Source: Candidatus Falkowbacteria bacterium (GTDB lineage Bacteria > Patescibacteriota > Patescibacteriia > Patescibacteriales > Patescibacteriaceae). Taken from it: DNA of 64,000 nucleotides. Each line of letters begins with the position of its first letter. Within the stretch, counting starts at the first letter, position 1. Made by a program: the position numbers and the translations under genes. The notes beneath the pieces were generated by a model, which saw nothing but the letters and a program-made list of their open reading frames with translations, was not told where the DNA came from and did not search any database. The DNA lies in NCBI GenBank assembly GCA_026396835.1, contig JAPLWA010000006.1, positions 1-64,000 on the forward strand, written 5' to 3'. This document shows, one piece after another, positions 44,567-52,739 of this stretch.

Positions 44567-46213
44567 ATGAAACATACACTATCTGTGAACCAACAAAAAA
44601 CCTTAGCTTTATTTGATAGCCAGGGACAAATCAGCACTAACGACGTAGTCGAGAAACTTGCTATCCCCCGACCAACTGTTAAGCAAATTCTTAATCGCCT
44701 TAAAGAGCTTGATCTTATTGAACAAAAAGGACTAGGCCGAGCGTCTTATTATACTTTAAGACAAGAGAGCGAAATTCTAGACCCTCAGGGAAAACAATTG
44801 ATAACCGTCTATAAAGGCATGGAATCATTCCGTGGTTTATTCGACAGATTAACCCGTAATCTTTCTCAAGGAGACTTTTATTGGTCCTTTGCTTTTAAGA
44901 ACGAACACAATGATCCAACGATCAGTAATCTTTTAATTAATTTCCACGCTGAAATTAACCGCAAAGGCGTTGATGATAGAACTATTGCCAGTAAAGACGT
45001 TGAAGGCTTGATGCGCAGGAACTTTAAAGCAGTTCCTAACTTCAAGCTTCGTTTTACTCGTTTAGAAATTCCGGTTGGTATTATTATTCTTAAAGATTGC
45101 ATTATTAATCTTGTGTGGGGAGAGCATCCTTTAGCTATTGTTATTAAAACTCCAGAAATTTATAAACGTTATCATAGCTTTTTCTTATCTGCCTGGGAGC
45201 AAGCCGATGATATTTCTAATGACAGACTTGTTAAAGCTGGTAACACTCCGCTAGTTGCGTTGCATAATAATTTCGGCGTTAAAAACCTTTGGATGAAAGA
45301 CGAAAGTAAAAATCCAACCGGAACCTTTAAGGATAGATTAGCTTACGAAATGGTTAGACCGCTTTATGAACAGCACAAGAATAATGAAAAAATTACTAAA
45401 GCAACTTTTTCTTCTATTTCTTACGGCAACACCGCTAAAGCCATGGGCTTTTATTCTAAGCAATTAAATAATATTGTTGGCCAAGAGGTTTCTCGCGCCG
45501 TAGTTTTTGTTCCACCAGCATTAGAACAGAAAAAATTTGGGCCTGACACTCACAACACAATTGTTCCAGCCAAAAAAATTCTAGATGAGATTGAAAGAAC
45601 TTGTCAGATACTACCAATTGATTTAAGTAAACAAATTTATCGCGCTAAAGATTTAGAAAATCTAGCCAAAGAAAACAAAGCGGTTCTAGGAGAATTTATT
45701 GATATCACCGAAGGACTTAATCGACCGGCTTATGTACAAATTATTATTGAAGCCATTGAACAACAATTAAAAGAATCACCTGATTACGTCATTGTGCCTT
45801 TTGGTGCCGGAATTCTCTGTAACGAAATCATAGATTATATCAATGATCACAAATTACACACCAAAGTCATTCCTGTAAGCTCAGGCGATCCTAAGACTAT
45901 AGCTATTATGCTTTATGGCCCTATTTGGGTCGATACCAAGAGTCTTTTAGCTAAAGGCTGGGGCTGGACAAGACATGAAGAAACAGACAGAAAAGGACGA
46001 TTACGCGCGCCTTATAAAGTTTTCCATGTTAGCGATAATGAACTTAAAAAGGCCATGAAAACTTTAACCGAAAATTCAGTTGACGCTGAACCAAGCGCTG
46101 CTTCTGGATTTGCTATCTTACCTCGCTTACAAAAAATTGATCCGAGCTTTAATCCTAAAAAACATTCAGTTTTAGTTATTAATACTGGTGACTCGCTAGT
46201 TCAATATAAATAA
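44567..46213 (+). CDS. TrmB-type regulator fused to a threonine-synthase-like PLP enzyme
   Basis: 548 residues. Residues about 1-70 are a winged HTH (ISTNDVVEKLAIPRPTVKQILNRLKEL). Residues about 80-225 look like a TrmB effector module (TVYKGMESFRGLFDRL and LKDCIINLVWGEHPLAIVIKTPEIYKRYHSFFLSAWEQA). Residues about 230-548 are a fold-type II PLP enzyme: NTPLVALHN, KDESKNPTGTFKDRLA with the PLP lysine, ISYGNTAKAM, and IVPFGAGILCNEI as the phosphate-binding loop. A bacterial analogue of MocR (regulator plus PLP enzyme) is suggested: PLP or an amino acid may be sensed. A catalytic role is equally possible. Five bases before the methyltransferase gene. Confidence 0.85.
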   Translation: MKHTLSVNQQKTLALFDSQGQISTNDVVEKLAIPRPTVKQILNRLKELDLIEQKGLGRASYYTLRQESEILDPQGKQLITVYKGMESFRGLFDRLTRNLSQGDFYWSFAFKNEHNDPTISNLLINFHAEINRKGVDDRTIASKDVEGLMRRNFKAVPNFKLRFTRLEIPVGIIILKDCIINLVWGEHPLAIVIKTPEIYKRYHSFFLSAWEQADDISNDRLVKAGNTPLVALHNNFGVKNLWMKDESKNPTGTFKDRLAYEMVRPLYEQHKNNEKITKATFSSISYGNTAKAMGFYSKQLNNIVGQEVSRAVVFVPPALEQKKFGPDTHNTIVPAKKILDEIERTCQILPIDLSKQIYRAKDLENLAKENKAVLGEFIDITEGLNRPAYVQIIIEAIEQQLKESPDYVIVPFGAGILCNEIIDYINDHKLHTKVIPVSSGDPKTIAIMLYGPIWVDTKSLLAKGWGWTRHEETDRKGRLRAPYKVFHVSDNELKKAMKTLTENSVDAEPSAASGFAILPRLQKIDPSFNPKKHSVLVINTGDSLVQYK

Positions 46214-46218
46214 AATTT

Positions 46219-46971
46219 ATGACCGAAAAAGAATTCAATCAAGTTGATAGTGTTTTTATTGCCAAACAAATAATAAAACAACTTAATATTAACTATGACG
46301 ATAATAATTCTTTAACAGATACTGAAAACTCTGATTTAGAACAAGCGATTAGCTATGTTGAAAAAATTGAAAGCGACTGGCAGCCAAGTGAAACAGATGA
46401 TAGCCATTCTTTTGGTAGAAAAAATAAAGATGAAATTATTCGTTTATGGTCAGTGCCGAAAAAGAGCGCTGAGGTTCTTAAATATTTAGTTAAGTTGACC
46501 GATGCTAAAAATATTCTTGAGGTCGGCACTTCCGCGGGCTACGCCGCACTTCATCTTGCTGCAGGCGCAATTAAAAACAATGGCAAAGTTTTTACCATTG
46601 AATTAAATCCTGAAAAAATTAAATTAGCCAAAGAGGTTTTCACTAAAGCCAAAACTAACAAAATTACTTTACTAGAAGGTGAAGCTTCTGAGATTATTGC
46701 TGATTGGGATAAGGGCGTACTCGATTTTGTTTTTCTTGATGCTGATAAAGAAAATTATGGAAAATATTTTGAGCAACTAATTCCCTTAATGAAAGTTGGC
46801 GGGATAATTGTTGCTGACAATGTAAATGATTATGGGCACATGATGCAAGATTATTTGCAAAAAGTTAGCGGCACTCATTTACCTCTGTCCCGTTGTGACA
46901 AAAGAGTTATTAGTTATTATCTTGCGGCATTAGATAATGGGTTGATGATCACAAAGAAAATTTCGGATTAA
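46219..46971 (+). CDS. Class I SAM-dependent O-methyltransferase-like protein
   Basis: 250 residues. SAM motif I ILEVGTSAGYAALHLAAGA (about 95-113), motif II VFTIELNPEKIKLAKEVF, acidic DFVFLDADKENYGKYFE (metal-binding Asp as in COMT-like enzymes), and GGIIVADNVNDYGHM. There is an extra N-terminal region of about 90 residues. Substrate unknown. It shares the transcript of the TrmB-PLP fusion, so its substrate is probably the metabolite that protein sees. Confidence 0.85.
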   Translation: MTEKEFNQVDSVFIAKQIIKQLNINYDDNNSLTDTENSDLEQAISYVEKIESDWQPSETDDSHSFGRKNKDEIIRLWSVPKKSAEVLKYLVKLTDAKNILEVGTSAGYAALHLAAGAIKNNGKVFTIELNPEKIKLAKEVFTKAKTNKITLLEGEASEIIADWDKGVLDFVFLDADKENYGKYFEQLIPLMKVGGIIVADNVNDYGHMMQDYLQKVSGTHLPLSRCDKRVISYYLAALDNGLMITKKISD

Positions 46972-46974
46972 AAA

Positions 46975-47005
46975 CCGTCACAGTCTCTAATGGAGATTGT
47001 GACGG
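46975..47005 (+). terminator. Terminator of the fusion operon
   Basis: CCGTCACA-g-TCTC / GGAGA-t-TGTGACGG with a TAAT loop; no long T run, so termination is somewhat uncertain. Confidence 0.65.
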
Positions 47006-47022
47006 GGCGGAGTTGATTAATT

Positions 47023-47514
47023 TTATTTATAAGTATTAACCAATTTATAAAACTCTTCCACTTTCTTCCAGCCTGATGGATTTTCACTACCATCCTTATT
47101 AAAATATTCTTCATTAGAGTTCGGAAAACCTATTGCAGCTGAATTAATTCTAGTATTTGCCAGAGCGTCATTAAGAACTATATAATACGGGCCATTAGCG
47201 ATCTCGGAGTCATAGTACTCGGTCACATATAAACAGGAGTTTATCTTTTTACTATAAAATAAATCCTTCAATTCTATTTCTCTGACTAAAAATGCCGATT
47301 CTTTAATTTTTTTTATTCTTGCGTTTATATCATTTATTAATTTTGCGCATTCCATGTTTTTATTAAAAATTTCCGTTTGCATTCTTAAATCAGCTTCTTG
47401 TTTATCTATTGCTGCCTGCCTTTTAGATTGAGCCACATAATAAACTCCTCCTAAGATAAAAAATCCTAATAAAATACCAACCGGTAAAATTAATTTATTT
47501 TTATTCATACACAT
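47023..47514 (-). CDS. Membrane-anchored hypothetical protein
   Basis: 163 residues. One membrane anchor near the start (LILPVGILLGFFILGGVYYVA), then a coiled-coil (QSKRQAAIDKQEADLRMQTEIFNKNMECAKLINDINARIKKIKES) and a C-terminal domain with two Cys and YVTEYYDSEIANGPYYIVLNDAL. Exported. An ATG two codons later is an alternative start. No family recognised; C-terminal part resembles short uncharacterised Patescibacteria proteins. Confidence 0.65.
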   Translation of the reverse strand: MCMNKNKLILPVGILLGFFILGGVYYVAQSKRQAAIDKQEADLRMQTEIFNKNMECAKLINDINARIKKIKESAFLVREIELKDLFYSKKINSCLYVTEYYDSEIANGPYYIVLNDALANTRINSAAIGFPNSNEEYFNKDGSENPSGWKKVEEFYKLVNTYK

Positions 47515-47597
47515 AATCTTTATTATATACTAAATCATAATTGAGATTATTTCGCTGCGGCAAAATCTCTCGCAAGAGGACTCTACCGGAACGGAAA

Positions 47598-48566
47598 TTA
47601 ATCGCACTTATCAACATACTTTTCTATCGCTCTGGATCTAGATAATAGATAATCTTCTACCCAAACACGAATCTTTCTATTTGATCCTGTATAAAAATCT
47701 TTAAAACCATATCCAGAAAAATCCCCATATAGAGCGTCGCCTTCATTTGGAAGAGCTCCACCAAACCATTCAAACAAAGAATAACCTAAGGAAGATTCAA
47801 CTATAAAATAATCGCATCCACTCGGAGCATAAGTAATAACTCCACCGCCGTTATAGAATATCGGATAATAATTATTTTGATATATTACTTTTTCTTTACA
47901 GTAATTAGTGTTGCTAGTTAGTGGATATGCCCACTCATAACCACTCTTACAGTAACATACCAATGAACCATCTGCATTCTTTTTGCCAAAAATAGAATAT
48001 AGCCCGTAAGAATTAGAGCAGGACTGATCATACGTAATGCAGATATTATTACTTAGAACATACCCAAAATCACATGTAATAACTTTTGGCTCCTCTACTA
48101 CGGGATTTTCTATAATAATATTCTCTTCATTAGCTATAATTTTATTTAAATCATTATTTTTAATTCCTGAGCCCAAGGACCACATTGCATTATAAGCTGC
48201 GTCACCATCTTTTAAGTAATAAAGCGTACCGTCCGAATTTACATAATATGCCTGACCCTTATCTTCAACTTGTAAAAAGATCTTACCGCTCTGTTTTTTT
48301 GCTAAGTTTTTATTATTTTGCAGTTTTACTAAATTACTATTAGTAATACCCACCCCAAGATTACGCATTATATTGTAAGCTGCATTTCCATCGGCCATGT
48401 AATATCTATTTAAATTAGCCGGATTTACATACCATGCCTCACCGTGAGATTCAACTTGGAGCAGAATCTTACCACTTAGTCTTTGAGCTAAGCTTGGAGC
48501 ACCAACAGTAACAGCTGGAAACAATAAAATGAGTACGAAAACAAAACTTAATATAAATTTTTCCAT
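47598..48566 (-). CDS. Secreted protein with two internal repeats
   Basis: 322 residues. Signal peptide 1-22 (FVFVLILLFPAVTVGA). Two repeats of about 50 residues: LSGKILLQVESHGEAWYVNP and QSGKIFLQVEDKGQAYYVNS, each followed by an RYYM/LYYL-DG-AAYN-G segment. This repeat is common in Patescibacteria extracellular proteins. The rest is Cys-rich and ends in a KYVDKCD tail. Probably a cell-surface or secreted binding protein. In a group of four secreted-protein genes. Confidence 0.78.
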   Translation of the reverse strand: MEKFILSFVFVLILLFPAVTVGAPSLAQRLSGKILLQVESHGEAWYVNPANLNRYYMADGNAAYNIMRNLGVGITNSNLVKLQNNKNLAKKQSGKIFLQVEDKGQAYYVNSDGTLYYLKDGDAAYNAMWSLGSGIKNNDLNKIIANEENIIIENPVVEEPKVITCDFGYVLSNNICITYDQSCSNSYGLYSIFGKKNADGSLVCYCKSGYEWAYPLTSNTNYCKEKVIYQNNYYPIFYNGGGVITYAPSGCDYFIVESSLGYSLFEWFGGALPNEGDALYGDFSGYGFKDFYTGSNRKIRVWVEDYLLSRSRAIEKYVDKCD

Positions 48567-48571
48567 ATTTT

Positions 48572-48922
48572 TTAGTAATTATCTTCTACATAAGATTCGC
48601 AGCCTTCGATAAAAGACTGGGAGTTACCCCCGCAATCATCGACGTCATCTATGCCTTTTTCATCGGCCCAGTCATAGCCTGCCTCGTGGCCACTACAATC
48701 ATCCGTACATTCATAACCATTAAAATACTCTGTGTCATCTACCCCTACTTCACTTTCGCTATAATATTCTTCGTCATCACTATTATCAATATAATCGGGT
48801 TCATCATAATTTATTTCTGGCGGGTTACTATTATAATCATACCCCTCATAAGAAGATGAGTCCTGGCTTGAACAGCCAGTGAATGCAAAAACTACAAAAA
48901 TAAATATAAAAAAATATTTCAT
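48572..48922 (-). CDS. Acidic lipoprotein
   Basis: 116 residues from the ATG at 48922 (MKYFFIFIFVVFAFTGC-SS); an in-frame ATG 18 codons upstream (48976) overlaps the next gene and is less likely. Lipobox FTGC gives a lipid-modified Cys at about 16. The mature part is acidic (DDEEYYSESEVGVDD) with Cys pairs (ECTDDCSGHEAGYDWADEKGI). Likely an envelope protein. No family recognised. Confidence 0.72.
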   Translation of the reverse strand: MKYFFIFIFVVFAFTGCSSQDSSSYEGYDYNSNPPEINYDEPDYIDNSDDEEYYSESEVGVDDTEYFNGYECTDDCSGHEAGYDWADEKGIDDVDDCGGNSQSFIEGCESYVEDNY

Positions 48923-48969
48923 GTTATCTACAAAAAACGAGCACAGAACTTGTACTCGTTTAATTTTAA

Positions 48970-49215
48970 TTACCACAACCTCTTGGTACCCGCTTTTCCG
49001 GTCATTGGATTATAGTTTCCCTTGGTTGACCAATTATCTATCTTGGTTCTATTAGGCGTTGAACGATAATGTGGAGCAACATATGTGCCCCTAGATGTCG
49101 TATAACCCCTTACTCTGCTAATAGCATCAACAGACTTAGGAGACGCGAATAAAAGAGGCAGCGCTATAAAAGAGATTGATATAATCCCAATAGCAATTTT
49201 CTTTAATATTTTCAT
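48970..49215 (-). CDS. Small secreted protein, RGTYVAPHYRS family
   Basis: 81 residues. Signal peptide about 1-30 (IAIGIISISFIALPLLFASP). The mature part is VRGYTTSRGTYVAPHYRSTPNRTKIDNWSTKGNYNPMTGKAGTK, a widespread short motif (GTYVxPHYRSxPN...NWSTKGNxNPxTGKxGT) of small exported proteins of unknown function. Confidence 0.78.
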   Translation of the reverse strand: MKILKKIAIGIISISFIALPLLFASPKSVDAISRVRGYTTSRGTYVAPHYRSTPNRTKIDNWSTKGNYNPMTGKAGTKRLW

Positions 49216-49373
49216 ATTATTGTTTAAAAATGATTATAATTTAATGCTATACCTAATATGATTATTTTTAAATATTAGCCAATTACCGTGGCTTTTAAAA
49301 AACCGTTAGAGACTCTATTAGGGACTGTGAAGGAGACAAATAAATTTATGGTTTAGGTGTATTCGGGCATAAA

Positions 49374-49970
49374 TTACATCCATGGATAAGGGATATCTAA
49401 GGCATTTTCATTCTTGCCCCACCTTGGATACATTTCAACCATATACTTAATAATTCTTTCCAAGGCCTTTTCTGATAATTTTAGGTTTCTTTCGGTAAAA
49501 AACTTACTTTCGTTTTCTTTAGAATCCTGAATATGTACTTTATTTCTTACATCTCTTAGCAAAGAAAGTGATTTATAAAAATTATCATTTTCACCAAAAA
49601 TATTATGCTTTTTAACTATGTCTATATAATGAGTAAACTTCTCTAATTTTTTTACCTCTAAGCTTTGACCTTTCTTTTTATATTTAAAATCATCAATCAC
49701 ATCTCGCGTTATATTTGGCAAAGAGTCTTGCGATCTTCCTTTTACTCTATTTACGAAGTCATCCAAAATGCATTCGATTATAGAAATAATTATTATTGTT
49801 ATTGGCTTATTATATAATAACCCGTCGTTTTTGTAATTCTTTTTTGCCTCAAATAAAGCTTTAAGAATTTCAAAATTATAAATTATATTATCACCTTTCT
49901 TAAAATCCCAAATAAAAACTCCCGTTATTTTATTCTGTAGTATTTTTTTATCTTTCTCTTTTGTTGGCAT
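49374..49970 (-). CDS. HEPN-like protein of unknown function
   Basis: 198 residues, all-helical. It contains SLLRDVRNKVHIQDS, resembling the RNxxxH-type HEPN RNase motif (R-N-K-V-H), and a basic N-terminal IIISIIECILDDFV helix. Directly downstream of the TIR-like gene (22 bases). HEPN proteins cut RNA in toxin and anti-phage systems. HEPN identity is inference from the motif and helix content. No other family recognised. Confidence 0.6.
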   Translation of the reverse strand: MPTKEKDKKILQNKITGVFIWDFKKGDNIIYNFEILKALFEAKKNYKNDGLLYNKPITIIIISIIECILDDFVNRVKGRSQDSLPNITRDVIDDFKYKKKGQSLEVKKLEKFTHYIDIVKKHNIFGENDNFYKSLSLLRDVRNKVHIQDSKENESKFFTERNLKLSEKALERIIKYMVEMYPRWGKNENALDIPYPWM

Positions 49971-49992
49971 AATTATAATATTTAATATCAGC

Positions 49993-51414
49993 TTACAGGG
50001 TTCCTATATTGCTAATATCTTCTTCTCTTACTCCGACATCCCAGAGACCGCCAGGAAAAAGTTCGTGTATATTAGAATATCTCTCTCGTAGTCTTTTCTT
50101 CATTTCATCAATACTTGAAATATTGAATGAATTAGCAAGCTCCTGAGCGTATTTCCTATGATCTGCATTTTTTATAAAAGCGGGTGTTCCTTTCATATAT
50201 AGAACGCTCCATGGACGCCAAGCCCACTTGCCTCTATCATTATATTCAACCGGCGGTAATTCGCTTAGCAAGAAAAGATAAAAATCTGCAGCACTAAACT
50301 CATCTATTGGCATAACTGCAGATAACCCTCCAGAGGTATGGCGAGTATTTAATATATCAGAATGAAGTGATAAACGACTTCTCTTTCTAGCCTCGTCTCC
50401 GAGTAAATATACATATCGTGAACACTCGTGCCAAGGAATATTATGATGCTCACCTGGATATTTAGAATACTTCACGGGTATATTTTCTAACAAAACATCA
50501 TGAATAATATCCCATCTTTTTTCACGAATACAAAGAGCTACCATGGTCACAAGCATTTCATGTCCGATAAATCTGAAATAATCTCCATCAGCATCACTTA
50601 TACGCCCACTCTTAGATTCGGAATAATACTTCGCCAAAATATTCCCTAGCCACTTATAGATTTCCATTGCCGAATCCCGATCATTCATTACAGACACAGT
50701 TTCTGTAATCTTTGTAAAATCAACAATGCTTTCCTGAGTAGAATCTATTGCCGTAATTAATTCTTCGGCGGTTCCGCCTTCGCTATGTATTTTAGGCTGA
50801 AGCTCACATATTTTTTTAAAAAAATTTGCTAATTTTCGTCGCAATATAATTATTCTATTAGCTTGAATATTCTCTATTGCTATAGTTACTGACTTTGTTT
50901 CATTGCTTTCTATTGGAGTATGGTCTAGAGCGGACCTGATAGCGGCCTCAAATTGTCTTTCTAGCCCTCGCCTCTCCTCTGCTTTATCTTTATCGTCTTG
51001 TGATATGTTATAAATCATTAATCTTCTCATTCGTAAATCAAATGGTAAGTTTTCGATATTACCAAAAAATTTATTAAATACTAAGATTACTCGTTCGTGA
51101 CCCATGCTTTTTAAAGCATACCCTAACTCTAATAATACATTTGGATTTGGCGTAGCTCGACCATTTTCAGATCGTGCAACTAAAGAAACGTCGGCCACGA
51201 AAACATCTGCGGCTGATATCTTTGCAAAAATAGTAGCAGAAATATCTGGTGACCCTGAGACCCCCTGAGTGTCTCGATCAACTACAGGCTCAATCTCTAC
51301 GCTATTATCCGAAACAATAGCCTTTGTGGCGTTCTCCAGCGATTGCTGAATAAAGCCCCTGTTAGTAGCGTTTGGTAAGTCTGATTGCCAAGAATAAAAT
51401 ACAACTTTTTTCAT
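49993..51414 (-). CDS. TIR-like nucleotide-binding effector protein
   Basis: 473 residues. Residues 1-165 begin VVFYSWQSDLPNATNRGFIQ and include ISAADVFVADVSLVA and PNPNVLLELGYALK, an uncharacterised TIR-like fold used in many defence-island proteins. Residues about 180-473 form a helical region with no recognised motif (for instance EEHHNIPWHE-like HHNIPWHECSRYVYLLGDEAR). It sits with the HEPN-like gene downstream. A defence role is inferred. A hairpin stands just before its start. Confidence 0.7.
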   Translation of the reverse strand: MKKVVFYSWQSDLPNATNRGFIQQSLENATKAIVSDNSVEIEPVVDRDTQGVSGSPDISATIFAKISAADVFVADVSLVARSENGRATPNPNVLLELGYALKSMGHERVILVFNKFFGNIENLPFDLRMRRLMIYNISQDDKDKAEERRGLERQFEAAIRSALDHTPIESNETKSVTIAIENIQANRIIILRRKLANFFKKICELQPKIHSEGGTAEELITAIDSTQESIVDFTKITETVSVMNDRDSAMEIYKWLGNILAKYYSESKSGRISDADGDYFRFIGHEMLVTMVALCIREKRWDIIHDVLLENIPVKYSKYPGEHHNIPWHECSRYVYLLGDEARKRSRLSLHSDILNTRHTSGGLSAVMPIDEFSAADFYLFLLSELPPVEYNDRGKWAWRPWSVLYMKGTPAFIKNADHRKYAQELANSFNISSIDEMKKRLRERYSNIHELFPGGLWDVGVREEDISNIGTL

Positions 51415-51427
51415 AGAATAATCAAAA

Positions 51428-51446
51428 GACTGATCTCGGATCAGCC
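51428..51446 (-). terminator. Hairpin with T run just before the TIR-like gene
   Basis: GGCTGATC / GATCAGTC with a 3-base loop; the minus strand continues TTTTGATTATT, eight bases before the start codon. It could end an upstream transcript or act as an attenuator. The region 51447-51645 holds no gene I can support; it has one 9-base inverted repeat (TTGTTTTAT / ATAAAACAA, about 51456-51496). Confidence 0.5.
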
Positions 51447-51645
51447 TTTCTAATTGTTGTTTTATTAAGCGTCCGGGTCACCCGATAAAACAAACTAAGT
51501 GCGGGGCTTACGGGACGATTTTAGGACTATGGACTGGGTCAGCGTCCTAGATGAGCTTGGTTATAACTCCAACCAAAAAATAGAAACTTTCCTAAAAAGC
51601 CACGAGGCAATCAAGGTTTAATTTAATGTTAAAATTAGGGGGTTT

Positions 51646-51747
51646 TTGCAATTTTTGGATTTTAGGGGTATACTATAAGTAATCCGTTTATCGGAGGGGG
51701 ATGTCCCGTTTGGGCATCGTAGTAATCCAGCGCAAGCTGGATTTTCT
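51646..51747 (+). ncRNA. Candidate structured small RNA with promoter and terminator
   Basis: Promoter TTGCAA (51646-51651), 17-base spacer, TATACT (51669-51674). From about 51681 three hairpins follow: TCCG / CGGA, GATG-TCCC / GGG-CATC, and AATCCAGC / GCTGGATT with TTTTC behind it. Predicted RNA about 67 bases. No ORF. It may regulate the TIR-like gene or the DUF3800 gene, but no such pairing was shown. Confidence 0.55.
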
Positions 51748-51749
51748 AT

Positions 51750-52538
51750 TTATCTGATAAGTTTTCTTCCATAACCATTTATAGATTTACCAGTAGGGTG
51801 GCGATAATTTTTTTGTATTTTTTTAACAATCTCTTTGCAAAAATTTTCGGTTAATGTTGGTATTTCATTATAGCTTTGTAGAATATCTAATTTAGTCGCA
51901 AGGGACAATAAATCGGCGAATTCAAGCCCAACGAACATTTTGCTCTTGGGTTTTATTTTTATCTCTTTTGATGTCAAGAAGTTTTGAACGTAGGAGTTTT
52001 TACAAAAATAAGTTCCATTTTCATAAAAACGTTGATATTCAGTCTTAAGAGCGCAATCTTCTTTTTTGCCGCGAGCTTCAGCCACAACATCTCCTCTCCC
52101 GCCTTTTTCTTCTAAACAAAAAACATAGCGTTCTATAAGAACATTCATACAGTAATGATAAGGATGAAATGCTGATTTTTGATACCTTTCGTGATGAGAT
52201 TTTTTATCTAAAACTACTGCGCATAAAGTAAAATCCATATTATCTAATAAATCAAACAATATATCATTAAACTTCTTTTCTACTTCTGGGTCATTTAGTT
52301 TCGCAAAATCTCCAGTTTTATTTATAATTTCTTCTCTATGAAGTATAGGCAATTCATCAATATCATTCGCTACTAATCTTTTCATCTCTAAAAGTTTTGG
52401 TTGTAATACTTCTATATTTTCTTTTTCACTAATAATAATACCAGTCAATCCAAGATAGCGGTTTTTAATATCATCGATAGTTGAATAATCGTGTGTGCCC
52501 GATTCGTCAATATATAATCTAAACTTTTTTTCATCCAT
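51750..52538 (-). CDS. DUF3800 protein
   Basis: 262 residues from the ATG at 52538 (MDEKKFRLYIDESGTHDYS). The opening YIDESGTH, LGLTGIIIS and C-terminal GLEFADLLSLATKLD are the DUF3800 hallmarks, an RNase H-like fold with acidic residues. Such proteins are frequent in mobile islands. The upstream open frame runs into tRNA-Arg, so the internal ATG is right. It follows tRNA-Arg on the same strand. Confidence 0.85.
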   Translation of the reverse strand: MDEKKFRLYIDESGTHDYSTIDDIKNRYLGLTGIIISEKENIEVLQPKLLEMKRLVANDIDELPILHREEIINKTGDFAKLNDPEVEKKFNDILFDLLDNMDFTLCAVVLDKKSHHERYQKSAFHPYHYCMNVLIERYVFCLEEKGGRGDVVAEARGKKEDCALKTEYQRFYENGTYFCKNSYVQNFLTSKEIKIKPKSKMFVGLEFADLLSLATKLDILQSYNEIPTLTENFCKEIVKKIQKNYRHPTGKSINGYGRKLIR

Positions 52539-52546
52539 AATTTTAG

Positions 52547-52619
52547 TGCCCCCGAGAGGACTTGAACCTCTAAAAACCCGATAGAAGCGGGATAGTTTAT
52601 CCAATTAGCTTACGGGGAC
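52547..52619 (-). tRNA. tRNA-Arg (TCT)
   Basis: Acceptor arms GTCCCCG and CGGGGGC, D-arm with AATTGG, anticodon stem CCCG / CGGG with loop CTTCTAT giving TCT, T-arm AGAGG-TTCAAGT-CCTCT. CCA is not encoded. It reads AGA codons. It borders the mobile module. Confidence 0.92.
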
Positions 52620-52739
52620 AAAGACAAATAACCGTCATAGTAGGCGGTTTTATTATTGTCTTCTTTTTTGTGTCCTTATAAGCATTTTGGTTTGAGGGTT
52701 GAAAAACTATGTATACTATTGTATACCATAAGAAAGGAT

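Noticed and set aside
51499-51621. 40-codon plus-strand frame starting with GTG (RGLRDDFRTMDWVSVLDELG)
   Set aside because: No ribosome site and no recognisable protein; it may be a decayed remnant but cannot be supported as a gene.
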